Source: Streptomyces sp. NBRC 110028
GTDB taxonomy: Bacteria; Actinomycetota; Actinomycetes; Streptomycetales; Streptomycetaceae
Reading direction: 5' to 3'
Assembly: GCF_001417735.1 (NCBI RefSeq)
Contig: NZ_BBUZ01000023.1
Span: forward strand, 471,570 to 535,569
Length of the DNA stretch: 64,000 nucleotides
A program made the translations under genes and the position numbers. Shown here piece by piece: positions 26,902 to 34,824 of this stretch. How positions within the stretch are numbered: the stretch's first letter is position 1; each line of letters begins with the position of its first letter. The notes under the pieces are model-generated. The model was not told where the DNA came from. It worked only from the letters and a program-made list of their open reading frames with translations, and made no database searches.

Positions 26902-27660
26902 TCAGTTGCTGAAGATGTTGCCCTGGTTCTGCCCGCGGGCCCCCTGCTGGCCCATGCCGAACTGGGCGGCCGCGCCGCCGCCGATCACCGCGTTCTGCGG
27001 CGGCAGCAGCTCGCTCGGCTGCACGAGGGCGTAACCCTGGCCCAGGAAGCTCAGCTCCCAGCCCTCACCGGTGCTGCCGCGGCGGCGCCACACCCCCGAG
27101 GAATGCGTCTGCGCCTGCATCTGGACGCGCAGCGAACTGGACCACGCGACGATCGCGTCCGCGTCGGCGTTGACGTACTTGTCCGGCGTCACCTGGAGCA
27201 TCAGCGGCTGACCCGAGGTCATCAGCGCGACCTTGCCCCGGCCGGAGATGTTGAGGTTGTACTTGCCGGAACCGGTGATGCCGAACTGGCTGTCCACCGC
27301 GATCGACTCCCAGTGCAGCGTGGAGTCCAGCGCCAGCACGTACGCGCTGTCGACCGTCAGACCGTCGTGGTCCACGTCCATCACATGGACGTGCTGGGCG
27401 AGGTTGGCGAGGTAGACCGTGCCCTGCCCGGAGCAGCGCATCAGATCCAGGCCCTCGCCGGTGCGGGCGCGGGCGCGCCGCTGCCCGGCGCTCTGGTACT
27501 CGCCGTCGAACTCGATCAGCCCCTGATAGGCGACCATGCTGCCCTTGCGGGCGAGTACGTCCTCATGGCCGTTGAGCGCGACCCGCAGCATCTTGCGGTT
27601 CTGCAGCGCGTAACGGTCCTCGCTCTGGGTCTCGGTGAAGCCGAAAAGCGGGCTCTGCAT
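26902..27660 (-). CDS. AIM24 family protein (third of three)
   Basis: 252 aa, all-beta AIM24 (PF01987) fold. Repeated family pieces are visible: VLARKGSMVAYQG, LMRCSGQGTVYLANL, DADAIVAWSSSL and LSFLGQGYALVQPSE. The C-terminus is Gln/Gly-rich. Function in bacteria is unknown; AIM24 in yeast is a mitochondrial inner-membrane organising protein. It is 15 bp from the second AIM24 gene and belongs to a three-gene operon. Confidence 0.88.
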   Translation of the reverse strand: MQSPLFGFTETQSEDRYALQNRKMLRVALNGHEDVLARKGSMVAYQGLIEFDGEYQSAGQRRARARTGEGLDLMRCSGQGTVYLANLAQHVHVMDVDHDGLTVDSAYVLALDSTLHWESIAVDSQFGITGSGKYNLNISGRGKVALMTSGQPLMLQVTPDKYVNADADAIVAWSSSLRVQMQAQTHSSGVWRRRGSTGEGWELSFLGQGYALVQPSELLPPQNAVIGGGAAAQFGMGQQGARGQNQGNIFSN

Positions 27661-27675
27661 GTGTCCTTCTCCCCC

Positions 27676-28359
27676 TCAGCCCCGGGCCCGGAGCCGGTCG
27701 GTGCTGTCCTCGCTGGGCTGTACGACGACGAAGCCCTGCCCGGAGAAGCCGAGCTGGTAGGCCTCGCCGCTGCCCCGGCCGATCAGGGACGACGCCTTGA
27801 AGCTGCGCTTGCCCTTGACCTTCAGACCGCTGGACCAGGCGACGAGCGCGTCCGGGTCCACATAGGTCTCGTCCTCGCCGCGGCCGCAGTCGACGACGAT
27901 GGGGGTGCCGCGGGAGGTCAGGGCGACCCATCCGGTGCCGGAGACGCCCACGTTGAACAGGCCCTGCCCGGCGAACTTGGCGATGCCCTTGACCCGTTCG
28001 ACACCCCACTGGAGGTGGGCGTCGAAGGCGAGCAGATTGGTGCCGTTGACGGAGAGCGCGTCGCCGTTGAGATTGATGCAGACGATGTTCGCCCCGTAGT
28101 CGGCGAGATAGAGCAGCCCGTCGCCGCTGCACCGCATGAGCGGCGCGCCCTCGCCGGTCAGCCACTGGGAGGCCATCTGGCGCACCGCGGGCGGGTTCGG
28201 CTCGTACTGCACGAAGCCCTCGTACGCCACCATCGAACCGGTGCGGGCGAAGAGGTCCTGGCCGCTTTGCATGGCGACCTTGAGCATGCTGCTGCCGTGG
28301 TTCTCCATGCGGGCCGCGACCGGGGTGGCTGCGAAGCCCGAGATCATTTGCTGGTCCAT
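27676..28359 (-). CDS. AIM24 family protein (second of three)
   Basis: 227 aa, one AIM24 domain spanning nearly the whole protein: LFARTGSMVAYEG, LMRCSGDGLLYLADYG, DPDALVAWSSGLKVKGKRSF and FSGQGFVVVQPSED. No signal peptide. It is separated from the upstream TerD-AIM24 gene by 11 bp. An internal ATG (MISGFAATPV) is an alternative start. Paralogous to both neighbours, so this is a tandem family expansion. Confidence 0.88.
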   Translation of the reverse strand: MDQQMISGFAATPVAARMENHGSSMLKVAMQSGQDLFARTGSMVAYEGFVQYEPNPPAVRQMASQWLTGEGAPLMRCSGDGLLYLADYGANIVCINLNGDALSVNGTNLLAFDAHLQWGVERVKGIAKFAGQGLFNVGVSGTGWVALTSRGTPIVVDCGRGEDETYVDPDALVAWSSGLKVKGKRSFKASSLIGRGSGEAYQLGFSGQGFVVVQPSEDSTDRLRARG

Positions 28360-28370
28360 GACGGGCTCCC

Positions 28371-30005
28371 TCAGACCTCGTAGGGCTGGACGACGATGAA
28401 GTTGCCGGGCGCACCGCGGAACTGGAGGTTCACGGTCTCCCCGCTGTGGCCGGGATAGGCGCTGCGGCGCAGCCGCACCTGGCTGGAGATGATCACCTGG
28501 GAACCGGCGGACCAGGCCACGATGGCGTTGCTGTCGGCGAAGGTCGTCGGGGTGACGGGGAGCACCACCGGAGTGCCCTGGGTCTTCACCACGACCGTGC
28601 CGTTGCCCTGGAACTGCATCGTGAACAGCGCGCCGCCAGGGATGCCGTGGCCCTCGATCCGGCGCACCTCGTGCTGCAGCGACTCGTCGAACGCGAGCAC
28701 GTTCTCGGCGGAGACGCAGATCGCGTCGCCCTGCAGCTCGATCGGGTGCAGCTCGGCGGCGTTCTCCGCGAGGAAGACCTGGCCCTGGCCGGTGCAGCGC
28801 ATCAGCTGCATCTCCTGGCCGGTCGCGTTGCCGACGATCCGGCCGCGGACACCCGCGCCCTTGTAGCTGAAGTCGACCTTCCCCTGGTAGAGCACCATGC
28901 TGCCCTGGCGGGCGAGCACCGGCTGACCGTCGACGCCGAGGTCGACCCGCATCATCCGCGGGTTCTGCGGCGTCCAGCGCTGGCCGGTGGCCGACTCGCG
29001 GTATTCGGCGAGCGCGGCCTGCACCCCGGGCGCCCCGCCCTGGGGTGCGGCCATGCCGTGGGGCTGGCCGTACGGGGCGGGCGGCGTCTGGCCCGGCGTC
29101 TGGCCGAACTGCGGCTGCTGGCCGGGGTACGGCTGGCCGGGCGGGCCCGGAGGCGGCACCGGGCCGGGTGGCGGCGCCTGACCCGGCGGCACGATCGGCG
29201 CGGCGAGCGTGGGCGCCGCGTGCACCTGCGGTGCGCCCGGCGCGGGCTGCGGGGCCGGGGGCTGCTGAGGCGTGCCCTGCGGCGGGGTGCCTTGGGGCGG
29301 GGTGCCTTGGGGCGGGGTGCCCTGGGGCGCGCCGAAGCCGGGGGCCGGGGCGGGTGCGGGCTGCTGCGGCTGCGGGACGGGCGGGGCCGCGAAACCCGGG
29401 GCGGGGGCCGCCTGGCCGGGCGGCGCGAAACCGGGCACACCACCCTGCGCGGGCGCCGGCGCGGGCGCGGGCTCCTCCTCGGCGACCTCGCCGCCGAAGT
29501 TCTTGAGCAGCGCCTCGAGTCCACCGTCGAAGCCCTGGCCGACGGCGGCGAAGCGCCAGACGTCCTTGAGGTAGAAGTCGCCCAGCATCACCGCGCGCTC
29601 GGTGCTGAACTCCGTCCCGTTGAAGGAGTACCGGGCCACCTCCTCGCCGCCCGCGACGATCCGGATGTAGCCGGGTCCGATCTGCGACATCTGGCCCGCG
29701 CCGTCGAGGGTCGCGGTGAAGGAGAGCTTCTGGATGGTCGGCGGAATGCTGTCGAGCGTGACCCGGAACGACTCGGTGTCACCGGCCTGCGCGCCGAGCT
29801 GCTGTATCGCTTCTTCAGGTGATTTGGGCTGATTGAAGAAGATGAAGTAGCGGTCGTCCGACAGTCGTTCGTCCGCGTCGAGGCCGAAGCAGCTGATGTC
29901 GAAGGACAGCCCCGGCCCGGCGATCTGCACACCGACGTACAGATCCCTCCCGGCGGTCAGATCGCTGATCTTGGCCTTGTGGCCGCGCTGGAATTCCCTG
30001 GCCAT
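28371..30005 (-). CDS. TerD-AIM24 fusion protein
   Basis: 544 aa in three parts. Residues ~1-185 are a TerD domain with the Asp-rich calcium-binding signatures (SFDISCFGLDADERLSDDRY; FYLKDVWRFAAVGQGF). Residues ~186-320 are a Pro/Ala/Gln/Gly linker including a 15-bp in-frame DNA repeat giving PPQGT units (~29274-29333). Residues ~330-544 are an AIM24 domain (VLARQGSMVLYQG; LMRCTGQGQVFLAENA; IVVQPYEV). TerD proteins belong to tellurite and general stress systems, often membrane-linked. As first gene of the AIM24 operon it suggests a calcium-responsive, possibly membrane-associated assembly (inference). Confidence 0.9.
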   Translation of the reverse strand: MAREFQRGHKAKISDLTAGRDLYVGVQIAGPGLSFDISCFGLDADERLSDDRYFIFFNQPKSPEEAIQQLGAQAGDTESFRVTLDSIPPTIQKLSFTATLDGAGQMSQIGPGYIRIVAGGEEVARYSFNGTEFSTERAVMLGDFYLKDVWRFAAVGQGFDGGLEALLKNFGGEVAEEEPAPAPAPAQGGVPGFAPPGQAAPAPGFAAPPVPQPQQPAPAPAPGFGAPQGTPPQGTPPQGTPPQGTPQQPPAPQPAPGAPQVHAAPTLAAPIVPPGQAPPPGPVPPPGPPGQPYPGQQPQFGQTPGQTPPAPYGQPHGMAAPQGGAPGVQAALAEYRESATGQRWTPQNPRMMRVDLGVDGQPVLARQGSMVLYQGKVDFSYKGAGVRGRIVGNATGQEMQLMRCTGQGQVFLAENAAELHPIELQGDAICVSAENVLAFDESLQHEVRRIEGHGIPGGALFTMQFQGNGTVVVKTQGTPVVLPVTPTTFADSNAIVAWSAGSQVIISSQVRLRRSAYPGHSGETVNLQFRGAPGNFIVVQPYEV

Positions 30006-30107
30006 ACGTAACGACCGTCCCCCATCCCGAAACCGGTGAGTGCATTGCGCGCCAGGCTAGCCGCTGCCGCCGACTCTGAACGACGCCGGGGAGCGCGGTG
30101 CGGTTCC

Positions 30108-30719
30108 TCAGCCGGATTCCGTTTCGGCGCCCGTCAGATGCGGCAGCCGCCCGGCGGCCACCACGCCCTCCAGATAGCCCCGGGCGCGCTCGGTGCGCGG
30201 ATACGCCTCCAAAAGCTCCCAGAAGCGGCGGCCGTGACCGGGCACCAGCAGATGGGCCAGCTCATGGACGAGGACGTAGTCCACCACGTACTCCGGCATG
30301 CCCTTGAGCCGGTGGGAAAGCCGGATGCTGCCCTCGGCCGGGGTGCAGGACCCCCAGCGGGTGTTCTGGTTGGTGACCCAGCGGACCGAGGCGGGCCGGG
30401 CCCGGCCGCCCAGATACTGCTCGGACAGCCACTCCGCGCGCGCCGCCAGCTCCGTATCGCCCAGCATCCGCTTGCTCTCCTGCGCGGCGAGCTTCTCCAG
30501 CATGACCCCGACCCAGCGCTGTTCCTCCGCTTCCGACATCCGGGCGGGGATGAGGACGATGGTGCGGTCGCCCTCGCGGTACGCGGAGACGGTCCTGCGC
30601 CGGCGCGAACTCCGGCGGACCTCGACCGCGCTCGTGCCCGGGCCCCGGTTCTGCGGGCTTGGCGGACTCGGCGGGCTCGTCGGGATCGGGGCGGTGCGCG
30701 GGGAAGGATCGGCGGGCAC
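30108..30719 (-). CDS. YgjP-like (M48-related) zinc metallopeptidase
   Basis: 203 aa. The zinc motif is VLVHELAHLLVPGHGRRFWELL, i.e. HExxH plus a downstream His, preceded by NTRWGSC (the WGSC hallmark of the YgjP/DUF45 family). No signal peptide or membrane helix, so it is cytoplasmic. The N-terminus is a short Pro/Ser-rich tail, then a basic patch (RRSSRRRRTVSAY). GTG start. The next same-strand gene upstream is tens of kb away; it is divergent from the E1-like gene across a 211-bp gap. Confidence 0.87.
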   Translation of the reverse strand: MPADPSPRTAPIPTSPPSPPSPQNRGPGTSAVEVRRSSRRRRTVSAYREGDRTIVLIPARMSEAEEQRWVGVMLEKLAAQESKRMLGDTELAARAEWLSEQYLGGRARPASVRWVTNQNTRWGSCTPAEGSIRLSHRLKGMPEYVVDYVLVHELAHLLVPGHGRRFWELLEAYPRTERARGYLEGVVAAGRLPHLTGAETESG

Positions 30720-30824
30720 GCCCCGACGTTACCCGCTGGCAGCCGGGGAAGTCCTGCCCTCGCGCCCGGTCTCCGGGCGAACCACTCCCCGGCGTGGACG
30801 GCTTGTACGACTATCAACACAGGC

Positions 30825-30833
30825 TGTGGATAA
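30825..30833 (-). promoter_or_regulatory. DnaA-box-like 9-mer upstream of the E1-like gene
   Basis: TTATCCACA on the minus strand, in the 211-bp gap (30720-30930) between the YgjP-like and E1-like genes. Around it TTGTAC and TGGATA with 18-bp spacing could be the plus-strand promoter, so the box would overlap the -10. One isolated match can occur by chance. Confidence 0.3.
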
Positions 30834-30930
30834 CTTTCGGCGGCGAGTGGGCGGCGGGGCGCATGCTGTGAACCGTTCGACGAGGCGATGCGGCACCGGC
30901 GGGTGCCGCACATCGACGAAGGGGGCGGCG

Positions 30931-32076
30931 ATGCATCCCATGCTCAAGCCCGCGCTGCGGCGCGGCTGGCGGAGCCGGGACACGGTGCAGTTCGGGGTGG
31001 CCCGGGCGCATGCGGTGGTGGTGGGCCCGCTGGACACGGCGACGGGCAGCTTTCTGGAGCTGCTCGACGGCACCCGCGGGCTGCCCCTGCTGCGGCAGGA
31101 GGCCCAGGCCCTCGGGCTGCCGGAGGGGCGGGCCGATGAGCTGCTGGACCGGCTGACGGCGGCCGGGCTGCTGGACGATACGAGACCCGGCGGCCCGCTC
31201 GCCGCCGCGGCGAGCGGCCCCGGCCCGGCCCTCGACCGGCTGCGGCCGGACGCGGCGGGGCTGTCGGTGCTGCATCCGGAGCCGGGGGCGGCGGCGCGGC
31301 TGCTCGCCGCGCGGCGGGCGACGCGGGTGCAGGTGCGCGGTGCGGGGCGGGTCGGGGCGGCGGTCGCCGCGGTGCTGTCCGCCTCGGGGGTCGGGCAGGT
31401 CGATGTGGTGGACGGGGGCTGTGTCGAGCCGTGGGACGTGGCGCCCGGCGGGCTGTCCGCGGAGCAGATCGGGGAGCGGCGGGAGGTGGCCGCCCGCCGG
31501 CTGGTGCGCCGGGCGGCGCCGGCCCCGCGGCCGCGCCCGCGGGCCGGGGAGCCCCCGCCCGGCGGGGAGCCGGGGCTGGTCCTGGTGGTGATCGCCCCGC
31601 GCGACGGGCTCGCGGCGTACGCACCGGATCCCTCGGCGGCCGGGCCGCTGCTCGCCTCCGGCACCCCTCATCTGTACGCGGGGGTGATCGAGGCCACCGG
31701 GGTGGTGGGGCCGCTGGTCCTGCCGGGCCTCACTCCCTGCGCCGGCTGCGCCGCGGCGGCCCGCGCCGAGCGGGAGCCGGTGTGGCCGCGGATGCTGGCC
31801 CAGTGGCGCTCCGGCCGCCGTGGATCCGCGCCCGCCTGTGACACGGCGCTGGCCGCGGTGGTGGCCGGGCTCACCGCGTCCCGGGCGCTGGCCTTCCTCG
31901 ACGGCGGACCGTCCGGGGGTGCCGCGGCGGCCCGCTGGGAGCTGGCGCTGCCGGCCCTGTCCTGGCAGGCCGAGCGCGTCGAGGCGCATCCCGGATGCGA
32001 GTGCGGAGCGGCCGGGCGAGATGATGCGGTATACGCCTCGGCCGCGGAGAGACCGCACGCCACAATGTGCGGGTGA
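30931..32076 (+). CDS. E1/ThiF-like protein with degenerate active site
   Basis: 381 aa. The N-terminal ~85 residues (RRGWRSRDTVQFGVARAHAV...) look like the small winged domain found before cyclodehydratase-type E1 homologues. Residues ~125-330 form a ThiF-like Rossmann fold (VQVRGAGRVGAAVAAVLSASG), and two CxxC pairs (CAGC; CECG) could bind zinc. The Asn and Arg of the adenylation motif (DxDxVxxxNLxRQ) are missing, so classical adenylation is unlikely. Homologue in M. tuberculosis is Rv3196, also next to an ABC1 kinase and whiB7. ATG with AAGGGGG at 5-6 nt. Confidence 0.82.
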   Translation: MHPMLKPALRRGWRSRDTVQFGVARAHAVVVGPLDTATGSFLELLDGTRGLPLLRQEAQALGLPEGRADELLDRLTAAGLLDDTRPGGPLAAAASGPGPALDRLRPDAAGLSVLHPEPGAAARLLAARRATRVQVRGAGRVGAAVAAVLSASGVGQVDVVDGGCVEPWDVAPGGLSAEQIGERREVAARRLVRRAAPAPRPRPRAGEPPPGGEPGLVLVVIAPRDGLAAYAPDPSAAGPLLASGTPHLYAGVIEATGVVGPLVLPGLTPCAGCAAAARAEREPVWPRMLAQWRSGRRGSAPACDTALAAVVAGLTASRALAFLDGGPSGGAAAARWELALPALSWQAERVEAHPGCECGAAGRDDAVYASAAERPHATMCG

Positions 32077-32105
32077 CCGACGTCCGCGGAGTGGGCGACG
32101 GGGGT

Positions 32106-32124
32106 CCGGGAGGCTGCCTCCCGG
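32106..32124 (+). terminator. hairpin between the E1-like and ABC1 genes
   Basis: Perfect 8-bp stem CCGGGAGG-ctg-CCTCCCGG within the 75-bp gap, with no T-run. Possible attenuator or weak terminator reducing read-through into the kinase gene. Confidence 0.4.
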
Positions 32125-32151
32125 GATGGCTCAGCTGTACTTGGAGGGCGC

Positions 32152-33603
32152 ATGTCCGATCTGCCGCGCAAGGCGATCACCCGCACCGCCAAACTGGCGG
32201 CGCTGCCCTTGGGATTCGCGGGGCGCGCCACCTGGGGGCTGGGGAAGCGGATAGGAGGGCGACCGGCGGAGATCGTCGCTCGCGAGATGCAGCAGCGCAC
32301 CGCCGAGCAGATGTTCAAGGTCCTCGGCGAGCTCAAGGGCGGGGCGATGAAGCTCGGCCAGGCGATGTCGGTCTTCGAATCGGCGCTGCCCGAGGAGATC
32401 GCGAAACCCTACCGGGCGGCCCTCACCAAGCTCCAGGAGGCCGCGCCGCCCATGCCCACCAGTACGGTCCACGCGGCGCTGGAGGAGCGGCTCGGCCCGG
32501 ACTGGCAGGAGCTGTTCCTGGAGTTCGAGGACAAGCCGGCGGCGGCCGCCTCGATCGGCCAGGTGCACCGGGCGATCTGGCACGACGGGCGCGAGGTCGC
32601 GGTCAAGGTGCAGTACCCGGGGGCGGGTGAGGCGCTGCTGTCCGACCTCGCCCAGCTGAGCCGGTTCGCCCGGATGCTGGGGCCGCTGGTGCCGGGCATG
32701 GACATCAAGCCGCTGATCGCGGAGCTGCGCGACCGGGTGGCCGAGGAGCTGGACTACGAGCTGGAAGCCGAGTCCCAGCGCGCCCATGTGACGGAGTATG
32801 CCGAGGACACGGAGATCGTGGTGCCCGAGGTGGTGCACCAGAGCGATCAGGTGCTGATCACCGAATGGCTGGAGGGCATACCGCTCTCCGAGGTGATCGC
32901 CGAGGGCAGGCCCGAGGAGCGTGACCGGGCCGGTCAGCTGCTGGCCCGCTTTCTGTTCTCGGGGGCGTCCCGCACCGGTCTGCTGCACGCCGATCCGCAC
33001 CCCGGTAACTTCCGGCTGCTCACCGGGGATGCCCCGGACGGGCCGCCGGAGAAGTGGAAGCTGGGCGTCCTGGACTTCGGCTCGGTGGACCGGCTCCCCG
33101 GCGGGCTGCCCGAGCCCATCGGCATCGCGCTGCGGATGGCGCTGGAGGGTGACGCCGCGGGGGTCTACGACCTGATGCGGGGTGAGGGCTTCGTCAAGCC
33201 GACGATCGAGCTGGATCCGGACGCGCTGCTGGAGTTCCTGCTGCCGATGCTCGAACCGGCCCAGGTCGACGCGTTCCACTTCGAGAGGCAGTGGATACGG
33301 CGCCAGGCGGCCCGGATGGCGGATCGCAGTTCACCCGTCCACGAGCTGGGCAACCAGCTCAATCTGCCGCCCGCCTATCTGCTGATCCACCGGGTGACGC
33401 TGAGCACGATCGGGGTGCTGTGCCAGCTGGGTGCCACGGTGCGGCTGCGGGATGAGCTCGAAGCCTGGGTGACCGGCTTCGCCGAGCCGGACGAGACCGA
33501 TGAGCCGGACGAGACCGCCGAGCCGGATGAGACCGAGGAGACCGGCGAGGCGGAGGAGACCGAGGGCGTCCAGAAGGCGGAGGACGCGGGGACCTCGGCC
33601 TGA
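32152..33603 (+). CDS. ABC1/AarF/UbiB-type atypical kinase
   Basis: 483 aa. UbiB-family marks: KxGQ in GGAMKLGQAMS, the Ala-rich loop AAAASIGQVHRA replacing the Gly-rich loop, VAVKVQYPG (Lys), HADPHPGNFRL (catalytic loop) and LDFGSVDRL (metal Asp). The last ~45 residues are an acidic degenerate repeat (EPDETDEPDETAEPDETEE). The M. tuberculosis homologue Rv3197 lies beside whiB7 and has been connected with macrolide tolerance. ATG with TTGGAGGGCGC. It ends at a terminator facing the wblC operon. Confidence 0.9.
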   Translation: MSDLPRKAITRTAKLAALPLGFAGRATWGLGKRIGGRPAEIVAREMQQRTAEQMFKVLGELKGGAMKLGQAMSVFESALPEEIAKPYRAALTKLQEAAPPMPTSTVHAALEERLGPDWQELFLEFEDKPAAAASIGQVHRAIWHDGREVAVKVQYPGAGEALLSDLAQLSRFARMLGPLVPGMDIKPLIAELRDRVAEELDYELEAESQRAHVTEYAEDTEIVVPEVVHQSDQVLITEWLEGIPLSEVIAEGRPEERDRAGQLLARFLFSGASRTGLLHADPHPGNFRLLTGDAPDGPPEKWKLGVLDFGSVDRLPGGLPEPIGIALRMALEGDAAGVYDLMRGEGFVKPTIELDPDALLEFLLPMLEPAQVDAFHFERQWIRRQAARMADRSSPVHELGNQLNLPPAYLLIHRVTLSTIGVLCQLGATVRLRDELEAWVTGFAEPDETDEPDETAEPDETEETGEAEETEGVQKAEDAGTSA

Positions 33604-33620
33604 TCACGGGGACGGCCGAA

Positions 33621-33645
33621 GGGCCGGTCCGCATCGGACCGGCCC
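33621..33645. terminator. terminator after the ABC1 kinase
   Basis: Perfect 11-bp stem GGGCCGGTCCG / CGGACCGGCCC with a 3-nt loop, between convergent genes (kinase and the wblC operon). Confidence 0.85.
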
Positions 33646-33705
33646 TCGTATCCCTTGGTATTCCTTCGTATCCCTAGGGGCCCCTGGTCCCGGCGCGTGG
33701 CCGCG

Positions 33706-33957
33706 TCAGGACATGACCGCGGTGGCCAGCGCCCGCCGGGCGCGGAGCGAGGCCCGCTCCGCACGGCGCTGCAGGCGCATATGCGCACGCGCCAGGGCTT
33801 CTGGGATGAGTTGCATCTCTCGGGTCCTGTTCTGGCGCGACTCGGGCGCACCGGAGTGAGGGCGTGTGGGTGTGTCGGAGACCGGTGGGGTCATCGTCGG
33901 GACCTGTTTCATGGGGTCGTGCGTCGCTGGGCGATCGATGGTGCCGGGGGTGCTCAT
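33706..33957 (-). CDS. 83-aa basic protein translationally coupled to wblC
   Basis: Starts at an ATG overlapping the wblC TGA as ATGA, with no space for its own promoter, so it must be made from the wblC transcript. The first ~45 residues are Thr/Pro-rich and disordered; the second half is a strongly basic helix (MQLIPEALARAHMRLQRRAE...RARRAL). No cysteines and no known domain. I do not recognise a family function. The coupling suggests a partner of WblC or an antibiotic-stress effector (inference). Reading may start at the internal ATG (MQLIPEA), giving a ~35-aa product. Confidence 0.65.
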   Translation of the reverse strand: MSTPGTIDRPATHDPMKQVPTMTPPVSDTPTRPHSGAPESRQNRTREMQLIPEALARAHMRLQRRAERASLRARRALATAVMS

Positions 33958-34319
33958 GCCGCGACCGGGTTCTTGCGCGGGCGGCCACGCGGCCGCTTGC
34001 GGGCCACGACGACGCCCTGGACGAACAGCTCGCCGCCCCAGACGCCCCACGGCTCGCGGCGGTCTTTCGCACCGGCGAGGCAGGCCTCGCGCAGCGGACA
34101 GGTCTGGCACAGCGACTTGGCGTACTCGACGTCGGCCGGCGACTCCGCGAAGAAGACCTCCGGGTCGTAGGAGCGGCACGGGACGGCTACGCCCAGGTTC
34201 TCGATGGCCTCGTCGAGCTCGGTGAGGGCGGTGAGCGGGGTGGTCAAGGGGTCCTCCGAGGAGTCAGGCGGGCGGTTCAGGTCGGTCTCTGCGGACGGGG
34301 CGTGCGTGTTGAGTTGCAC
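33954..34319 (-). CDS. wblC: WhiB-like regulator WblC (WhiB7 orthologue)
   Basis: 121 aa iron-sulfur transcription factor that binds sigma-A/HrdB region 4 and activates intrinsic antibiotic-resistance genes. Cluster cysteines are Cys48, Cys71, Cys74 and Cys80 (CxxC plus CPLREAC); the GVWGG turn is at 92-96, and the AT-hook RGRP (111-114) in RKRPRGRPRKN is the WhiB7-specific DNA-binding tail. GTG at 34319 is chosen because GAGGAAC precedes it and it lies after the attenuator; the longer open frame would run through the terminator. Expression should need read-through of the leader (34374-34711). Confidence 0.95.
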   Translation of the reverse strand: MQLNTHAPSAETDLNRPPDSSEDPLTTPLTALTELDEAIENLGVAVPCRSYDPEVFFAESPADVEYAKSLCQTCPLREACLAGAKDRREPWGVWGGELFVQGVVVARKRPRGRPRKNPVAA

Positions 34320-34373
34320 GGTGGTGTGTTCCTCGTCTGTTCGGTCCGGCTCGTGGCCGGGCGCTGGCAAATC

Positions 34374-34410
34374 AAAAGGACCGCGGATCCCGGTGTGGGT
34401 TCCGCGGCCC
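34374..34410 (-). terminator. intrinsic terminator (attenuator) in the wblC leader
   Basis: RNA stem GGGCCGCGGAACCC / GGGAUCCGCGGUCC with a 5-nt loop, one A-A mismatch and one G-U pair, followed by UUUU. It lies 55 nt before the wblC start and 26 nt after the uORF stop, as expected for uORF-controlled attenuation. Confidence 0.85.
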
Positions 34411-34423
34411 TGGAAGGTGCCGA

Positions 34424-34440
34424 CCTGATCCTGAATCAGG
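34424..34440 (-). other. hairpin containing the uORF stop codon
   Basis: Perfect 6-bp stem CCTGAT-tcagg-ATCAGG that includes the uORF TGA (34436-34438). A ribosome at the stop would melt it, offering a coupling between uORF translation and downstream folding. Confidence 0.5.
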
Positions 34441-34711
34441 CTGGATAACTCCAGGGTTCGAGCCTGCGGAAGGCCCACGTGTCGTGGTGCTGCTGCGTCG
34501 TCCGGGATCCGGCACCATTGGCCGCCAGGGCATAGGCGAATGCCCGTGCCGCTGCCGCTACCGCAGGTGCCTGGATCGGTCGCCCACTGCGCTCGCTGAG
34601 ACGCGCTTCATTGGCGCCGGGCATACCGGTGCCGGGAAGCGAGGAGCCGAGCGGGCAGGCGGCGACGACCGATCGATCGGTCATTTTGATGGTCTCCATG
34701 AAGCTGATCAT
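34436..34711 (-). CDS. wblC leader peptide (uORF)
   Basis: 91 codons starting MISFMETIKMTDRS with GAGGAGG 9 nt upstream of the ATG; shorter starts exist at Met5 and Met10. The C-terminus reads HDTWAFRRLEPWSYPA and stops 116 nt before wblC, just before the terminator. A long translated uORF that controls an attenuator is established for wblC/whiB7. The sequence suggests the same logic here: stalled translation under antibiotic stress changes leader folding and permits read-through. The peptide itself has no known domain. Confidence 0.8.
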   Translation of the reverse strand: MISFMETIKMTDRSVVAACPLGSSLPGTGMPGANEARLSERSGRPIQAPAVAAAARAFAYALAANGAGSRTTQQHHDTWAFRRLEPWSYPA

Positions 34712-34760
34712 TGGTCTTCGCCTCCTCTCGGCGTCTCAGGGACCAGGGGGAACCGGTCCG

Positions 34761-34786
34761 GACTTACGTAGTACAACACGGATTCC
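34761..34786 (-). promoter_or_regulatory. sigma-R-like promoter in the wblC leader
   Basis: GGAAT (34782-34786), 18 nt, then GTC (34761-34763): one mismatch from GGAAT-N18-GTT. A start here would lie ~45 nt before the uORF and would still include the uORF and attenuator. It would make wblC responsive to thiol stress (inference). Confidence 0.45.
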
Positions 34787-34824
34787 TCGGTTCCCGGAAG
34801 GGCCGCTGTCTCCGTGCTGGGAAG

